Below are positions 18,006-27,000 of a stretch of DNA of 64,000 nt, one piece after another. The position numbers were made by a program, and so were the translations under genes. The stretch is taken from positions 296,564 to 360,563 of the forward strand of contig NZ_BMQQ01000002.1 in NCBI RefSeq assembly GCF_014648195.1, read 5' to 3'. The notes below the pieces were generated by a model. It was not told the DNA's origin and did no database searches. It was given only the letters and a program-made list of their open reading frames with translations. Within the stretch, counting starts at the first letter, position 1; every line of letters starts with the position of its first letter. This stretch comes from Streptomyces purpureus (GTDB lineage Bacteria; Actinomycetota; Actinomycetes; Streptomycetales; Streptomycetaceae).

Positions 18006-18923
18006 GTGGGCGGTATCGAGATCCGCGAGTTGGAGGCGTTCCTCGTCCTCGCCGAGGAGCTGCACTTCGGCCGGGCGGGCGAGCGGCTGTACGTCTCCCA
18101 GAGCAGGGTGAGCCAGCTGCTGCGCGCCCTGGAGGGGCGGATCGGCGCCCCGCTGGTCGAGCGCACCAGCCGCCGGGTGCGGCTGACCCCGCTCGGGGAG
18201 TCGTTCGTCGGCAGCCTGCGGCCCGCGTACGACGGGCTGCGCGCCACCCTGGACGAAGCGCGGGCCGCCGCCCGGGCGGAGGTGGGCGGGGTGCTGCGGA
18301 TCGGCTTCCAGGGCACCGTCGACGACTACCTCGCCCAGGCGATGGCCCTGTTCGAGGAGGAGTGCCCGGGGTGCGCCCTGGAGCTGACGGAGATCCCGCT
18401 GTCGGACCCGTTCGGGCCGGTGCGCCGCCAGGAGGTGGACTGCGCGGTGGTGCTCCTGCCGGTACGGGAGGAGGACCTGGTGCTCGGGCCGGTCTTCTCC
18501 CGGCAGCCGCAGACCCTCGCCGTCTCCGTCCGGCACCCGTTCGCGGCCCGGGAGTCGGTGTCGGCGGAGGAGCTGGCCGACTGCCGGCTCATCGGCGTGG
18601 GCGCGGGCGGGGCGCCCGGTCCCGCGCCCGCGTACTGGCGCCTGGCGCAGGCCCCGGACCACACCCCGGAGCTGCGGCCGATCCCGGTGGGCCCGCTGGT
18701 CAACACCCTTCAGGAGGGGCTGAGTCTGACGGCGGCGGACCGGGGCGCGATGCTGCTGTGCCGGTCCACGGCCGACTACCACGGGCGGCGCAGCTCCATC
18801 GCCTTCGTCCCGGTCGACGGACTGCCCCCCTCGGAGCTGGGGCTGATCTGGCACCGCTCCCATGTCTCCCCCACCGCCCTCGCCTTCGCGCGTGCGGTGA
18901 AGGGCGTCACGCCGGTGCGGTGA
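18006..18923 (+). CDS. LysR-family transcriptional regulator
   Basis: A 305-residue LysR regulator with GTG start. The N-terminal winged helix-turn-helix reads ELEAFLVLAEELHFGRAGER followed by LYVSQSRVSQLLRALE and RRVRLTPLGESF. Residues about 90-300 form the effector-binding periplasmic-protein-like domain (VGGVLRIGFQGTVDDYLAQA). It is divergent from and likely regulates the MFS exporter gene. Confidence 0.9.
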   Translation: MGGIEIRELEAFLVLAEELHFGRAGERLYVSQSRVSQLLRALEGRIGAPLVERTSRRVRLTPLGESFVGSLRPAYDGLRATLDEARAAARAEVGGVLRIGFQGTVDDYLAQAMALFEEECPGCALELTEIPLSDPFGPVRRQEVDCAVVLLPVREEDLVLGPVFSRQPQTLAVSVRHPFAARESVSAEELADCRLIGVGAGGAPGPAPAYWRLAQAPDHTPELRPIPVGPLVNTLQEGLSLTAADRGAMLLCRSTADYHGRRSSIAFVPVDGLPPSELGLIWHRSHVSPTALAFARAVKGVTPVR

Positions 18924-18946
18924 CCGTGACCCTCCCGGTGGCGGCC

Positions 18947-19070
18947 TCACGAAAGGGCGAGCTCGGCCCGGACCACCTTTCGTGGCACGAGCCCCAGTCG
19001 TACCCCCACTTCCCTGAACCGTCTCGACCAGCAGCAGCCCGTTGCCGACGGCGACGGGGACCGCATTCCT
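18947..19070 (-). pseudogene. Decayed HATPase (anti-sigma kinase-like) C-terminus
   Basis: On the minus strand the fragment VGNGLLLVETVQ matches the G2-box end of RsbW/SpoIIAB-like HATPase proteins (GRGLLLVEAL). After a shift of frame, WGYDWG and then, in a third frame, KVVRAELALS followed by TGA give the usual C-terminus (W-G...V-W-A-E-L). At least two frameshifts separate these pieces and no N-terminal half is present. The rest of the 308-bp gap between the LysR gene and cysN holds nothing recognisable. Confidence 0.5.
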
Positions 19071-19231
19071 CATCGAAGGGAAAGGGCCAGGCCGTACGGA
19101 GGTCCACCGAGCCGCGGCCGGCGAGATGACGCGGGAAGACCTTCGCGGCCTGGGGGGCCGAGGTCGTACGGTCCTCGGAGGGACGCCCGTTCGGGGCGCG
19201 CGCCCGGCCGCCGACGGCGACGTGAGGCACG

Positions 19232-20572
19232 TCAGTGGGCAGCCCCCGCTCCGGGACCGCCGTCGGACGTCCGGGTGTCGACCATCCCCGCCGAGAGCGT
19301 CGCTCCGTCCTGCGGGTCGATGAGCAGGAACGAGCCGGTTCGTCTGTTCTCCAGGTAGTCGTCGATCGGGAGCGGCTCGGCGGTGCGGATCTGTACGCCG
19401 CCGATGTCGTTGGCGGAGAGGCCGTCCGGGCAGGGCAGCCGACGGGCGTCGGTGACGTCCATGCCGTAGTCGATCCGGTCCACCAGCGCCGGGACCGTCC
19501 TGGTGGCGTGCTTGAGCAGCACCCGCTGTCGCGCCCGAAGCGGGCGATCGTGCAGATGGCACACATGGGCGGTGATGTGCCGCAGCATCCGGGGAGCACG
19601 ACCCGCGGTCAGCATGTCGCCCCGGGAGACGTCGATCTCGTCGGCGAGCCGGACGGCCACCGACTGGGGCGCCCACACGCTGTCGGTCTCCTTGCCGAGC
19701 ACGCTGAGGCCGACGACCGTACTGGACGCGCCGGACGGCCGCACGACGACGCCGTCGCCGACCTTGAGGCGGCCGGAGGCCAGTTGTCCGGCCGACCAGC
19801 GCTCCACCGCCTGCCGCCGCTCCGAGGGGTGCCGGATCACGTACTGCACCGGCAGGCGCAGCGGCGTGTCGATCGGGTCCGCTCCGACCGGCACGTTCTC
19901 CAGGTGGGACAGCAGCGTGCCACCGCCGTACCAGTCCATCCTGGTCGACGGTTCGACCACGTTGTCGCCGGTCAGCGCCGACATCGGGATGGCGGTGACG
20001 TCCGCGACGCCCAACTCGCGCGTCCGCTGGGTGAATTCGTCCGCGATCGCGGTGAAGGCGGACTCCCGGTATCCGACGGTGTCCATCTTGTTGACCGCGA
20101 GCACGACGTGCGGCACCCGCAGGAGGGCCGCGATCGCGCCGTGCCTCATGGTCTGCGCGACCACGCCCTTGCCCGCGTCGACCAGGACAACCGCCAGATC
20201 CGCGGTGGAGGCGCCTGTCACCATGTTCCGTGTGTACTGGACGTGACCAGGCGTGTCCGCAAGGATGAATCGCCGCCTGGGCGTGGCGAAATAGCGATAG
20301 GCCACGTCGATGGTGATGCCTTGTTCCCGTTCCGCCCGAAGGCCGTCGGTGAGCAGGGCCAGGTCGGGGCCGTCCTGCCCGCGCCTGCGGGACACCTCCT
20401 CGATGGCCGTCGCCTGGTCGGCGAGGACGGACTTGGTGTCGTAGAGCAGCCGTCCGACCAAGGTGGACTTGCCGTCGTCGACCGACCCGCAGGTGGCCAG
20501 CCGCAACAGGCCACCCGAGCGGGGGTCGCTGGTGCACATCTGATCTGCCGCTTCCGCGACGCCCGTCGACAT
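19232..20572 (-). CDS. cysN: Sulfate adenylyltransferase GTPase subunit CysN
   Basis: A 446-residue translational-GTPase-like subunit of ATP sulfurylase. P-loop CGSVDDGKSTLVGRLLYD, G3 DTPGHVQYTRNM and G4 VNKMDTVG are all present, followed by two beta-barrel domains. With CysD it makes adenosine 5'-phosphosulfate coupled to GTP hydrolysis. It is the last gene of the minus-strand operon argC-argB-cysC-cysD-cysN, 2 bp after cysD. Inside this cluster its likely job is PAPS supply for the sulfotransferase at 49290-50021. No CysQ-type phosphatase is seen nearby. Confidence 0.93.
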   Translation of the reverse strand: MSTGVAEAADQMCTSDPRSGGLLRLATCGSVDDGKSTLVGRLLYDTKSVLADQATAIEEVSRRRGQDGPDLALLTDGLRAEREQGITIDVAYRYFATPRRRFILADTPGHVQYTRNMVTGASTADLAVVLVDAGKGVVAQTMRHGAIAALLRVPHVVLAVNKMDTVGYRESAFTAIADEFTQRTRELGVADVTAIPMSALTGDNVVEPSTRMDWYGGGTLLSHLENVPVGADPIDTPLRLPVQYVIRHPSERRQAVERWSAGQLASGRLKVGDGVVVRPSGASSTVVGLSVLGKETDSVWAPQSVAVRLADEIDVSRGDMLTAGRAPRMLRHITAHVCHLHDRPLRARQRVLLKHATRTVPALVDRIDYGMDVTDARRLPCPDGLSANDIGGVQIRTAEPLPIDDYLENRRTGSFLLIDPQDGATLSAGMVDTRTSDGGPGAGAAH

Positions 20573-20574
20573 GT

Positions 20575-21537
20575 CTAGAAGTACCCTTCTCGCTTGCGGT
20601 CCTCCATGGCTGCCTCGGACAGTCTGTCGTCGGCTCTGCTCGCCCCGCGCTCGGTCACGCGGCTCGCCGCGATCTCCGCGATCACCTCGCCCACCGTCGC
20701 GGCGGTCGAGTCGACGGCGCCGGTGCAGGACATGTCGCCGACCGTGCGGTAGCGGACGTGCCGCTCGCACATGGACTCGTCGTCCCGGGGGCCGCCCCAG
20801 TCGCCGGGCGCCAGCCACATGCCGTCGCGCCGGAACACCTTCCGCCAGTGCGCGAAGTAGATCTCCGGCAGTTCGATGCCTTCGTGCTCGATGTACTGCC
20901 AGACGTCGAGTTCGGTCCAGTTGGACAGCGGGAACACGCGGAAGTGCTCACCGAACTGATGGTGCGCGTTGTACAGCTGCCACAGCTCAGGCCGCTGTCT
21001 GCGCGGCTCCCAGGCGCCGAACTCGTCCCGCAGGCTGAACACCCGCTCCTTGGCGCGCGCCTTCTCCTCGTCGCGCCGCCCGCCGCCGAACACCGCGCCG
21101 AAGCGGCCGTCGCGGACCGCGTCCAACAACGGAAGGGTCTGGAGCGGGTTACGGGTGCCGTCAGAGCGCTCGCGGAGCCTTCCGTCGTCGATGTACGACT
21201 GCACGGACGCCACGTCGAGCCGGAGACCGTGCGTCTCGACGATCCGGTCGCGGTAGGCGATCACCTCGGGGAAGTTGTGACCGGTGTCGACGTGCAGCAG
21301 AGAGAACGGCAGCGGCGCCGGGGCGAACGCCTTGAGCGCCACGTGCAGCATGACGATCGAGTCCTTGCCGCCGGAGAACAGCAGCGCCGACCGGTCGAAC
21401 TCCCCTGCCACCTCGCGGAAGACGTGTGCCGCCTCGGCCTCCAGCATGTCGAGGTGCGTCATCGGGGGCACGTGACCCACCCGCGTGCCGAGCCGTTCAG
21501 GACGGCCGGCGGCCACGGCCGGCGCGGGGGCGGTCAC
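20575..21537 (-). CDS. cysD: Sulfate adenylyltransferase subunit CysD
   Basis: A 320-residue PAPS-reductase-superfamily protein with the PP-loop ALLFSGGKDSIVMLHVALKA and the C-terminal family signature RKREGYF. LLHVDTGHNFPE and VFPLSNWTELDVWQYI are typical CysD segments. The start is taken as GTG 21537, which overlaps the stop of cysC (GTGA). It partners CysN in making APS. Confidence 0.94.
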   Translation of the reverse strand: MTAPAPAVAAGRPERLGTRVGHVPPMTHLDMLEAEAAHVFREVAGEFDRSALLFSGGKDSIVMLHVALKAFAPAPLPFSLLHVDTGHNFPEVIAYRDRIVETHGLRLDVASVQSYIDDGRLRERSDGTRNPLQTLPLLDAVRDGRFGAVFGGGRRDEEKARAKERVFSLRDEFGAWEPRRQRPELWQLYNAHHQFGEHFRVFPLSNWTELDVWQYIEHEGIELPEIYFAHWRKVFRRDGMWLAPGDWGGPRDDESMCERHVRYRTVGDMSCTGAVDSTAATVGEVIAEIAASRVTERGASRADDRLSEAAMEDRKREGYF

Positions 21538-22097
21538 GACAGACCCCGCGCCGTGAGCAGGGCACACACCTGCCGGACCGACTCGCCGACAGTCTGGTGC
21601 TGTGTGTGGACCCGCAGATCGGGGTCGACCGGCTCCTCATAGGGATCGTCCGCGCCGGTGAGGCCGCTGATCTCGCCCGCCGCCTGCCTGGCGTAGAGGC
21701 TCTTGACGTCCCTTTCGGCGCAGATCTCCACCGGCGTCGCCACGTGCACCTCCAGGTAGGGGACGCCGCGCGCCGCGTGCATGTCCCGGACCGCCGCGCG
21801 GGACGGCGCGTAGGGGGCGATGACCGGCACCAGCGCCGTGATGCCGTGCTCGGCGAGCAGCCCGGCCACGTAGCCGATCCGCCGCACGTTGGTGTCCCTG
21901 TCCTCCTTCGAGAATCCCAGTTCCGCGGAGAGGGCGGCGCGTGCCTCGTCGCCGTCGAGGACCTGAACCCGGTGTCCGCCGGAGCGCAGCAGCTCGGCGA
22001 GATGCGTCGCGATGGTGGTCTTGCCCGCGCTCGGCAGCCCGGTCAGCCAGACCGTGCCGCCCTGCCACACGGCTGGTGTGCCCTTCGGTCGGCTCAT
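21534..22097 (-). CDS. cysC: Adenylylsulfate kinase CysC
   Basis: A 187-residue APS kinase with P-loop WLTGLPSAGKTTIATHLAE, VQVLDGDEAR, FSKEDRDTNVRRIGYVA and LEVHVATPVEICAERDVKSLYA. It phosphorylates APS to PAPS, the donor for sulfotransferases. It overlaps argB upstream and cysD downstream by 4 bp each. Physical coupling to ArgB/ArgC-like genes means that sulfate activation and carrier-protein chemistry are co-expressed. Confidence 0.94.
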   Translation of the reverse strand: MSRPKGTPAVWQGGTVWLTGLPSAGKTTIATHLAELLRSGGHRVQVLDGDEARAALSAELGFSKEDRDTNVRRIGYVAGLLAEHGITALVPVIAPYAPSRAAVRDMHAARGVPYLEVHVATPVEICAERDVKSLYARQAAGEISGLTGADDPYEEPVDPDLRVHTQHQTVGESVRQVCALLTARGLS

Positions 22098-22969
22098 GTG
22101 CGGATCTCCCTTTCGCGAGAGCTGTGGGCAGGCGCTTCCGCGTCGCCGGAAATGCGCACCGTGGTGCCGGCTCCCGCACGTGCTCGGCTGACGGGTTCGG
22201 GGATGCGTCCGTCCGCGATGCGCACGGTGCCGACTCCGCCGGCGAGCGCTTCGCGTGCGGCGATGAGTTTGAGCGCCATGCCGCCGGTGGCGGACGGGTC
22301 GGGCGGGCCGGTGAGGGCCACCTGGTGGGTGCTCCGCACGCTGTCGGGGTCGCCGGGGTCGGCGAGCACGCCGGGTGCGCCGGTGAGCAGGAGCAGCTGG
22401 TCGGCGCCGAGCGCGGCGGCCAGAGCCGCCGCGGCGCGGTCGGCGTCGACGTTGACGGGTTGGTCGTTCTCGTCGATGGCGGGCGGTGAGACCACCGGTA
22501 CGTATCCGGCGCGCAGCAGGGTCTCGGGAAGCTCGGTGCGGACTTCGGCGAGCTGGCCGCTGTGGTTGTCGCGGATCAGGACGGTGTGGCCGTCGACGAC
22601 GGCACGCACGGCAGACTTCCGGCGGGCGCGGAGCATTCCACCGTCCATGCCGGTGAGACCGACCGCGGGAACCCTGTGGCGCGAGAGCTCCGCCACGAGC
22701 CGGGGCTTGACCGAGCCGGCCAGGGCGAGGACGACCACGTCGAGGGTGTCCGGATCGGTGTAGCGCGTGGTCACGTTGTCCGGGGCGACGAGGGTGCGTT
22801 GTGCGACGCCGAGTCGGCCGGCGAGGCGCGCGATCTCGCCGGATCCTCCGTGGACGAGAAGGATGGAGTGTCCTTCGTGGACGAGACGGGCGATGTCGGC
22901 GCAGACGCCCGCGGCGTCCACGGCTGGGTTGCCGCCGCATTTGACGACGGTCAGCGGCTTGGTGGTCAC
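22094..22969 (-). CDS. argB: ArgB/LysZ-like kinase acting on LysW-bound substrate
   Basis: A 291-residue amino-acid kinase of the acetylglutamate kinase/[LysW]-aminoadipate kinase family. VVKCGGNPAVD, LVHGGSGEIARLAGRLG, AVGLTGMDGGMLRARRK and the Asp-rich NVDADRAAAALA are visible. In the LysW route it would phosphorylate the side-chain carboxylate of the carrier-bound glutamate. GTG 22969 is chosen because GGAGAG lies just upstream and the start matches the family. The M-D-G-G segment resembles LysZ-type enzymes. Context (LysW, LysX, LysY, LysK present) makes the carrier role more likely than arginine synthesis. Confidence 0.85.
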   Translation of the reverse strand: MTTKPLTVVKCGGNPAVDAAGVCADIARLVHEGHSILLVHGGSGEIARLAGRLGVAQRTLVAPDNVTTRYTDPDTLDVVVLALAGSVKPRLVAELSRHRVPAVGLTGMDGGMLRARRKSAVRAVVDGHTVLIRDNHSGQLAEVRTELPETLLRAGYVPVVSPPAIDENDQPVNVDADRAAAALAAALGADQLLLLTGAPGVLADPGDPDSVRSTHQVALTGPPDPSATGGMALKLIAAREALAGGVGTVRIADGRIPEPVSRARAGAGTTVRISGDAEAPAHSSREREIRT

Positions 22970-22989
22970 GGTCTCTCCAGGTGCGGGGG

Positions 22990-24021
22990 TCACAGGGGGT
23001 GGAGGCCGGGGAAGGTCAGGCCGAGGGTCTCGGGCCGGCCCATGCGGATGTTCAGGCACTGCAGAGCGTTGCCGGCGCCGCCTTTGACGAGGTTGTCCAG
23101 GGCGGCGATCGTGGTGAGACGGCCGGTGCCCTCGTCGAGGGCGTAGCCGACGTCGCAGTAGTTGGATCCCAGGAGGATCTTCGGGTCGGGGTAGCGGAAG
23201 ATGCCGCGCTGGTGCGCGACGACGCGGACGAAGGGTTCCTCGGCGTACTGCTCGCGGAACGCCCGGCGCACGGCCTGCTTGTCCACGCCGGGACGCAGGG
23301 TGGCATGGCAGATGGTCTGGACCCCGCGGACCGCTTCGACGCCGGTGGCGGTCATCGCGGCCGGCAGGCCCAGATGCCGGGCGATCTCGGCTTCGTGCCG
23401 GTGCCCGGTGGGCGCGAACACGCGCATGGCTCCGCTGCGTTCGGCGTGCAGGTTGGCCGGGCCCGCGGTGGAGCCGGAGCCGCTGGAACCGGTCCGGGCA
23501 TCGAACTGAGCCCCTTGCTCACGGTCGATCAGATCGCGGGCGGCCAGGGGGTGCAGGGCGAGCACGCCAGCCGCGGCCATGCAGCCGGGAATACTGATCA
23601 GGTTCGCACCGCGCAGGCTCTCGCGGTGCAGCTCGGGCAGGCCGGGCACGAATGCGTCCAGCAGCTGCGGGACCTGGTGCTCCTCGTTGTAGTAGCGCCG
23701 GAAGACGTCGATGTCGTCGAGCCGGAAGTCCCCGGTCAGGTCGATCACGACCTCGGACCGCTGGATCCACTGGTCGATCTGCGTCATCGCGGCCCGGTGC
23801 GGCAGGGCCAGGAACACCGCGTCGCACGCACCGACCTCGTCGGCGGAGCAGAACAGCAGATCGGTGGCGGACCGCAGATTCGGATGCACCCCGTCGACCC
23901 GCTTGCCGGGGAATCGCGAGGAGACCGCGCCCACCACCTCGATCTCGGGATGACCGATCAGCAGCCGCAGCAGTTCCCCGCCGATATAGCCGGCCGCACC
24001 GACCACCGCCACCCGGATCAC
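22990..24021 (-). CDS. argC: ArgC/LysY-like acyl-phosphate reductase
   Basis: A 343-residue NADPH-dependent reductase of the N-acetyl-gamma-glutamyl-phosphate reductase/LysY family. VAVVGAAGYIGGELLRLL is the Rossmann loop, SIPGCMAAA holds the catalytic Cys (about residue 147), and GHRHEAEIARHLG carries the catalytic His. It would reduce the carrier-bound acyl phosphate to the semialdehyde. It is the first gene of the five-gene operon ending in cysN, and the promoter is cluster box A. The GTG 24021 start gives the exact family N-terminus. Confidence 0.87.
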   Translation of the reverse strand: MIRVAVVGAAGYIGGELLRLLIGHPEIEVVGAVSSRFPGKRVDGVHPNLRSATDLLFCSADEVGACDAVFLALPHRAAMTQIDQWIQRSEVVIDLTGDFRLDDIDVFRRYYNEEHQVPQLLDAFVPGLPELHRESLRGANLISIPGCMAAAGVLALHPLAARDLIDREQGAQFDARTGSSGSGSTAGPANLHAERSGAMRVFAPTGHRHEAEIARHLGLPAAMTATGVEAVRGVQTICHATLRPGVDKQAVRRAFREQYAEEPFVRVVAHQRGIFRYPDPKILLGSNYCDVGYALDEGTGRLTTIAALDNLVKGGAGNALQCLNIRMGRPETLGLTFPGLHPL

Positions 24022-24100
24022 GGCCACACGCCTTCCACCGACACTATCCGACCGACCACCACGGCTTCCTCCCGTTCGCACCGACTGCCGTACGAAGGGG

Positions 24101-24156
24101 AAATTACAAACTCCCCGCGTTGTCCGCGTCCGCGACAAGCGCACTCCGAAGGACGC
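24101..24156 (-). promoter_or_regulatory. Cluster box A: palindrome and -10 for argC operon
   Basis: A 31-bp palindrome at 24126-24156 has arms GCGTCC and GGACGC. Facing argC, the gene-proximal half reads TTGTCGCGGACGC and is followed after 19 bp by the -10 TAATTT (minus strand of 24101-24106). Farther upstream GGTAAGC (minus strand of 24195-24201) matches a second conserved block. This is one of six such cassettes. The 426-bp argC/ATP-grasp gap also holds box F and no gene. Confidence 0.75.
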
Positions 24157-24291
24157 ACCGGAGTGGCTTTTCCCACCGCGCGACTGCGCACTCCGCTTAC
24201 CGTCTCAGTCCCTCACGGGAACTGCCGCCATCTGGCGTCGAGTCCGCCGTAAGCGAGATGTTCAGTCGTCGGAGAAAAGGGTGTACGCCAT

Positions 24292-24348
24292 GTGTCCGCG
24301 CGATTGATCCTGTCGCGGACGCCCGGGGTGCCCGCGTGCTCGTACGGT
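24292..24348 (+). promoter_or_regulatory. Cluster box F: palindrome and -10 for ATP-grasp operon
   Basis: The 31-bp element at 24292-24322 (arms GTGTCC and GGACGC, inner CTGTCGCGGACGC) is followed after 20 bp by TACGGT (24343-24348). It faces the ATP-grasp gene at 24448. The transcribed start region TTCCTTCTCGG also resembles that of the other cassettes. Confidence 0.75.
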
Positions 24349-24447
24349 TCCTTCTCGGTGCGGTGGAGCGATGGCGTCATCCGGTCGACCGGTGATCCTC
24401 CACGGCGAACCGAACACGACAACAGCCCCGTTCTGAGGTGACTGACG

Positions 24448-25743
24448 ATGTCAACCAGTTCCCCCACACACCCGAAACGAGTGGCGTTGGTCGACGCCTA
24501 CTCGATGGGAAATCAGCTCGTCCCCGCGCTGAACCGGCACGGTGTGGAGTGTGTCCACGTCCGATCCCCCCACCCCGACGTTCACACGGTCAAGCTGAAG
24601 TTCCCCGACGGTTTCATCGGTGATGTCCGGCATGACGGTGACGTCGCGGCCACCGCGTCCGCGCTGCGCGAGTGGGGGGTGAGCTGTGTGCTCGCCGGCG
24701 GAGAGTCAGGCGTCGAACTGACCGACCAGCTCTCCGCCGCACTCGGCACTCCCGGCAACGGAATGACCCGGCCGACGTCCCGCCGCAACAAATACGAGAT
24801 GGTCCTGGCCTTGCGCGATGCCGGGATGGTCCACGCGGCCACCATCGTCTCGTCCGATGCCGACGAGATCATCGAGTGGGCCGAGGCGACTACGGGCTAT
24901 CCGATCATCCTGAAGCCGGTCGCCAGTTCCGGCAGGGACAACGTCGTGGCATGTGCGTCCCCTGAAGAGGTCCGCACCAACCACAAGCGGATCACGAGCA
25001 CCACCGACCGCGTGGGGAAGCCCAACACGGTTGTGCTCGCCCAGGAGTTCCTGGACGGCGACGAGTATTTCGTCAACACGGTCAGTCGTGACGGCATGCA
25101 CCACACCGTCGAGATCTGGCGGTACTTCAAGCGTCGGATCGCCGGCGGCCACACCATCCACGACTACACCGAGCCGTTGGCACCCGACGATCCGAACGCC
25201 CGGAAGCTGGAGGCCTACGCTCACCAGGTGCTCGACGCGCTGGAGATCCGCAACGGCGCCAGCCATGCCGAGATCATGCTGACCGCCAAGGGCCCGGTGC
25301 TGGTCGAGTGCGCCGGCCGCGCCGGCGGCGGTGTGGTGCCGGAGATCCTCTCCCGCAGTCTGGGCGCCAATCAGATCGACCTGCTCGCCCTTTCGGTGGC
25401 CGAACCGGACGAGTTCAACCGCCTGCCCACCAGCGTGTACCGGCTGCTGCGGCACATTCGCTTCGTGAACCTCGTCAACTTGGGGGATCACGGCGTGGCC
25501 CCGTCCCAGGAGGCGATGGCAGGCATCCGAGCGCTGCCGTCCTGCGCTCATATCGTGCTGATGCACCAGGAAGGGAGCCCGCTGACCCGGACGGTCGATT
25601 TCGCCACGCAGCCGGGATACGTGTTTCTCATCTCCGACGACCTGGCAGAGCTCCGCGCCGATTACGAGAAGCTGCGGGAGATCGAACAGGACCTCTACGC
25701 CGGCGGTCCCGACCGGGAGCCCGCAGAAGGAGTACGGGCATGA
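24448..25743 (+). CDS. ATP-grasp ligase (L-amino-acid ligase type)
   Basis: A 431-residue ATP-grasp enzyme. The N-terminal pre-grasp segment is RVALVDAYSMGNQLVPALN, the ATP-binding part contains GYPIILKPVASSGRDNVVAC, and SHAEIMLTAKGPVLVECAGR with GGGVVPEI supplies the metal-binding Glu/Asn-like region. The family joins an amino acid to another amine or acid with ATP via an acyl phosphate. It heads a plus-strand operon with the class III aminotransferase (4-bp overlap) and the SDR. It may ligate the finished amino acid to a partner. The start ATG has GAGGTGA upstream. Confidence 0.85.
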   Translation: MSTSSPTHPKRVALVDAYSMGNQLVPALNRHGVECVHVRSPHPDVHTVKLKFPDGFIGDVRHDGDVAATASALREWGVSCVLAGGESGVELTDQLSAALGTPGNGMTRPTSRRNKYEMVLALRDAGMVHAATIVSSDADEIIEWAEATTGYPIILKPVASSGRDNVVACASPEEVRTNHKRITSTTDRVGKPNTVVLAQEFLDGDEYFVNTVSRDGMHHTVEIWRYFKRRIAGGHTIHDYTEPLAPDDPNARKLEAYAHQVLDALEIRNGASHAEIMLTAKGPVLVECAGRAGGGVVPEILSRSLGANQIDLLALSVAEPDEFNRLPTSVYRLLRHIRFVNLVNLGDHGVAPSQEAMAGIRALPSCAHIVLMHQEGSPLTRTVDFATQPGYVFLISDDLAELRADYEKLREIEQDLYAGGPDREPAEGVRA

Positions 25744-26975
25744 CCGCGGACGTCCTCTCCGTCCAGGACCACATGGCCCTCGCCGAGCGCTGGGGCGCGC
25801 ACGACTCCGTACCGTTCCCCGTGGTGCTCGCGCGGGGGGAAGGCGCCTGGGTCGAAGATCTGGACGGCCGGCGCCATCTCGACTTCCACGGCGGGTACTC
25901 GGCGATCAACTTCGGCCACCGGCACCCCGACCTCGTCGCCGCGGCGAAGGCACAGCTCGACCGGGGGATGACGCTGAGCACCCGGGCGTTCCACCACGAT
26001 CAGTACGGACCGTTCTGCCGTGAGCTGGCCGAGCTGACGGGCACCGAGACGGTGCTGCCCTCCAACTCCGGCGGCGAGGCCGTCGACACGGCTCTGAAGA
26101 TCGCCAGGAAGTGGGCCTATCAGGTCAAAGGCGTGCCGGACGGAGCCGCCGAGATCGTCGTCGCGGGCTCGAACTTCCACGGCCGCACCATGACCATCGT
26201 CTCGTTCTCCACTCAGCCGAACCACCAGGCCGGTTTCGGCCCGTTCACGCCCGGCTTCAAGGTGGTGCCGTTCGGCGACATCGACGCGCTGCGCTCGGCG
26301 GTCACCGAGAACACGGCGGCGGTGCTGCTGGAACCGATCCAGGGCGAAGCCGGCGTGATCGTCCCGCCGAAGGGATACCTCGCCGAGGTCCGTGACCTGT
26401 GCGACGACAGCGACACGCTGTTCATCGCCGACGAGGTCCAGTGCGGACTGGCCCGGGCCGGCACGACACTGGCGCTGGACCACGAGGGAGTCCGTGCGGA
26501 CCTGTACACCCTGGGCAAGAGCCTCAGCGGCGGACTCCTGCCGGTGTCCGCGGTGATCGGTCGCGCCGACGTCCTCGGTGTGATCACGCCCGGCGACCAC
26601 GGCTCGACCTTCGGCGGCAACCCGATGGCGTGTGCGGTCGGCCGCGCGGCGGTGCGGCTTCTGGCCACCGGGGAGTTCCAGGAACGCTCCCGCGAACTCG
26701 GCGCGTACCTGCATTCCCGCCTCGGCGAACTGGACGGCGTGTCCGAGGTGCGTGGGCGCGGCCTGTGGGCCGGTGTGCAGATCGCCGAGGAGCGGCTGGC
26801 CGGGCGTCGGCTGACCGAGGAGCTGGCCGCGCGCGGGCTGCTGTGCAAAGAGGCCAAGGGACACCTGCGGATCGCTCCCCCGCTGGTCGTCACTCGCGAG
26901 GAGATCGACCTCGGCGTCGGCATCATCGCCGACGTGCTGGCCGGAACCGGGCCCCGGGACCGGAGCATGTCCTGA
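25740..26975 (+). CDS. Class III aminotransferase (ArgD/LysJ/ornithine-aminotransferase type)
   Basis: A 411-residue fold-type I aminotransferase. LPSNSGGEAVDTALKIARKW, LLEPIQGEAGVIVPPKGYL, FIADEVQCGLARAG (Asp about 231) and YTLGKSLSGGLLPVSAV (PLP Lys about 260) are family hallmarks. It could act like LysJ on the carrier-bound semialdehyde or, as in azabicycle pathways, on a later aldehyde or amine. ATG overlaps the stop of the ATP-grasp gene (ATGA). Confidence 0.9.
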   Translation: MTADVLSVQDHMALAERWGAHDSVPFPVVLARGEGAWVEDLDGRRHLDFHGGYSAINFGHRHPDLVAAAKAQLDRGMTLSTRAFHHDQYGPFCRELAELTGTETVLPSNSGGEAVDTALKIARKWAYQVKGVPDGAAEIVVAGSNFHGRTMTIVSFSTQPNHQAGFGPFTPGFKVVPFGDIDALRSAVTENTAAVLLEPIQGEAGVIVPPKGYLAEVRDLCDDSDTLFIADEVQCGLARAGTTLALDHEGVRADLYTLGKSLSGGLLPVSAVIGRADVLGVITPGDHGSTFGGNPMACAVGRAAVRLLATGEFQERSRELGAYLHSRLGELDGVSEVRGRGLWAGVQIAEERLAGRRLTEELAARGLLCKEAKGHLRIAPPLVVTREEIDLGVGIIADVLAGTGPRDRSMS

Positions 26976-27000
26976 CCGTCGAGTGGACTGGAGAGAATGC

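Noticed and set aside
17739..20537. A 932-codon minus-strand frame running from cysN into the MFS gene
   Set aside because: It is out of frame with both real genes and overlaps the LysR gene on the other strand.
22094..24021. Treating argB/argC as primary arginine biosynthesis
   Set aside because: argJ, argD, argF and argR are not adjacent; the genes are fused to cysC/D/N and accompany lysW, lysX and lysK under the cluster palindrome.
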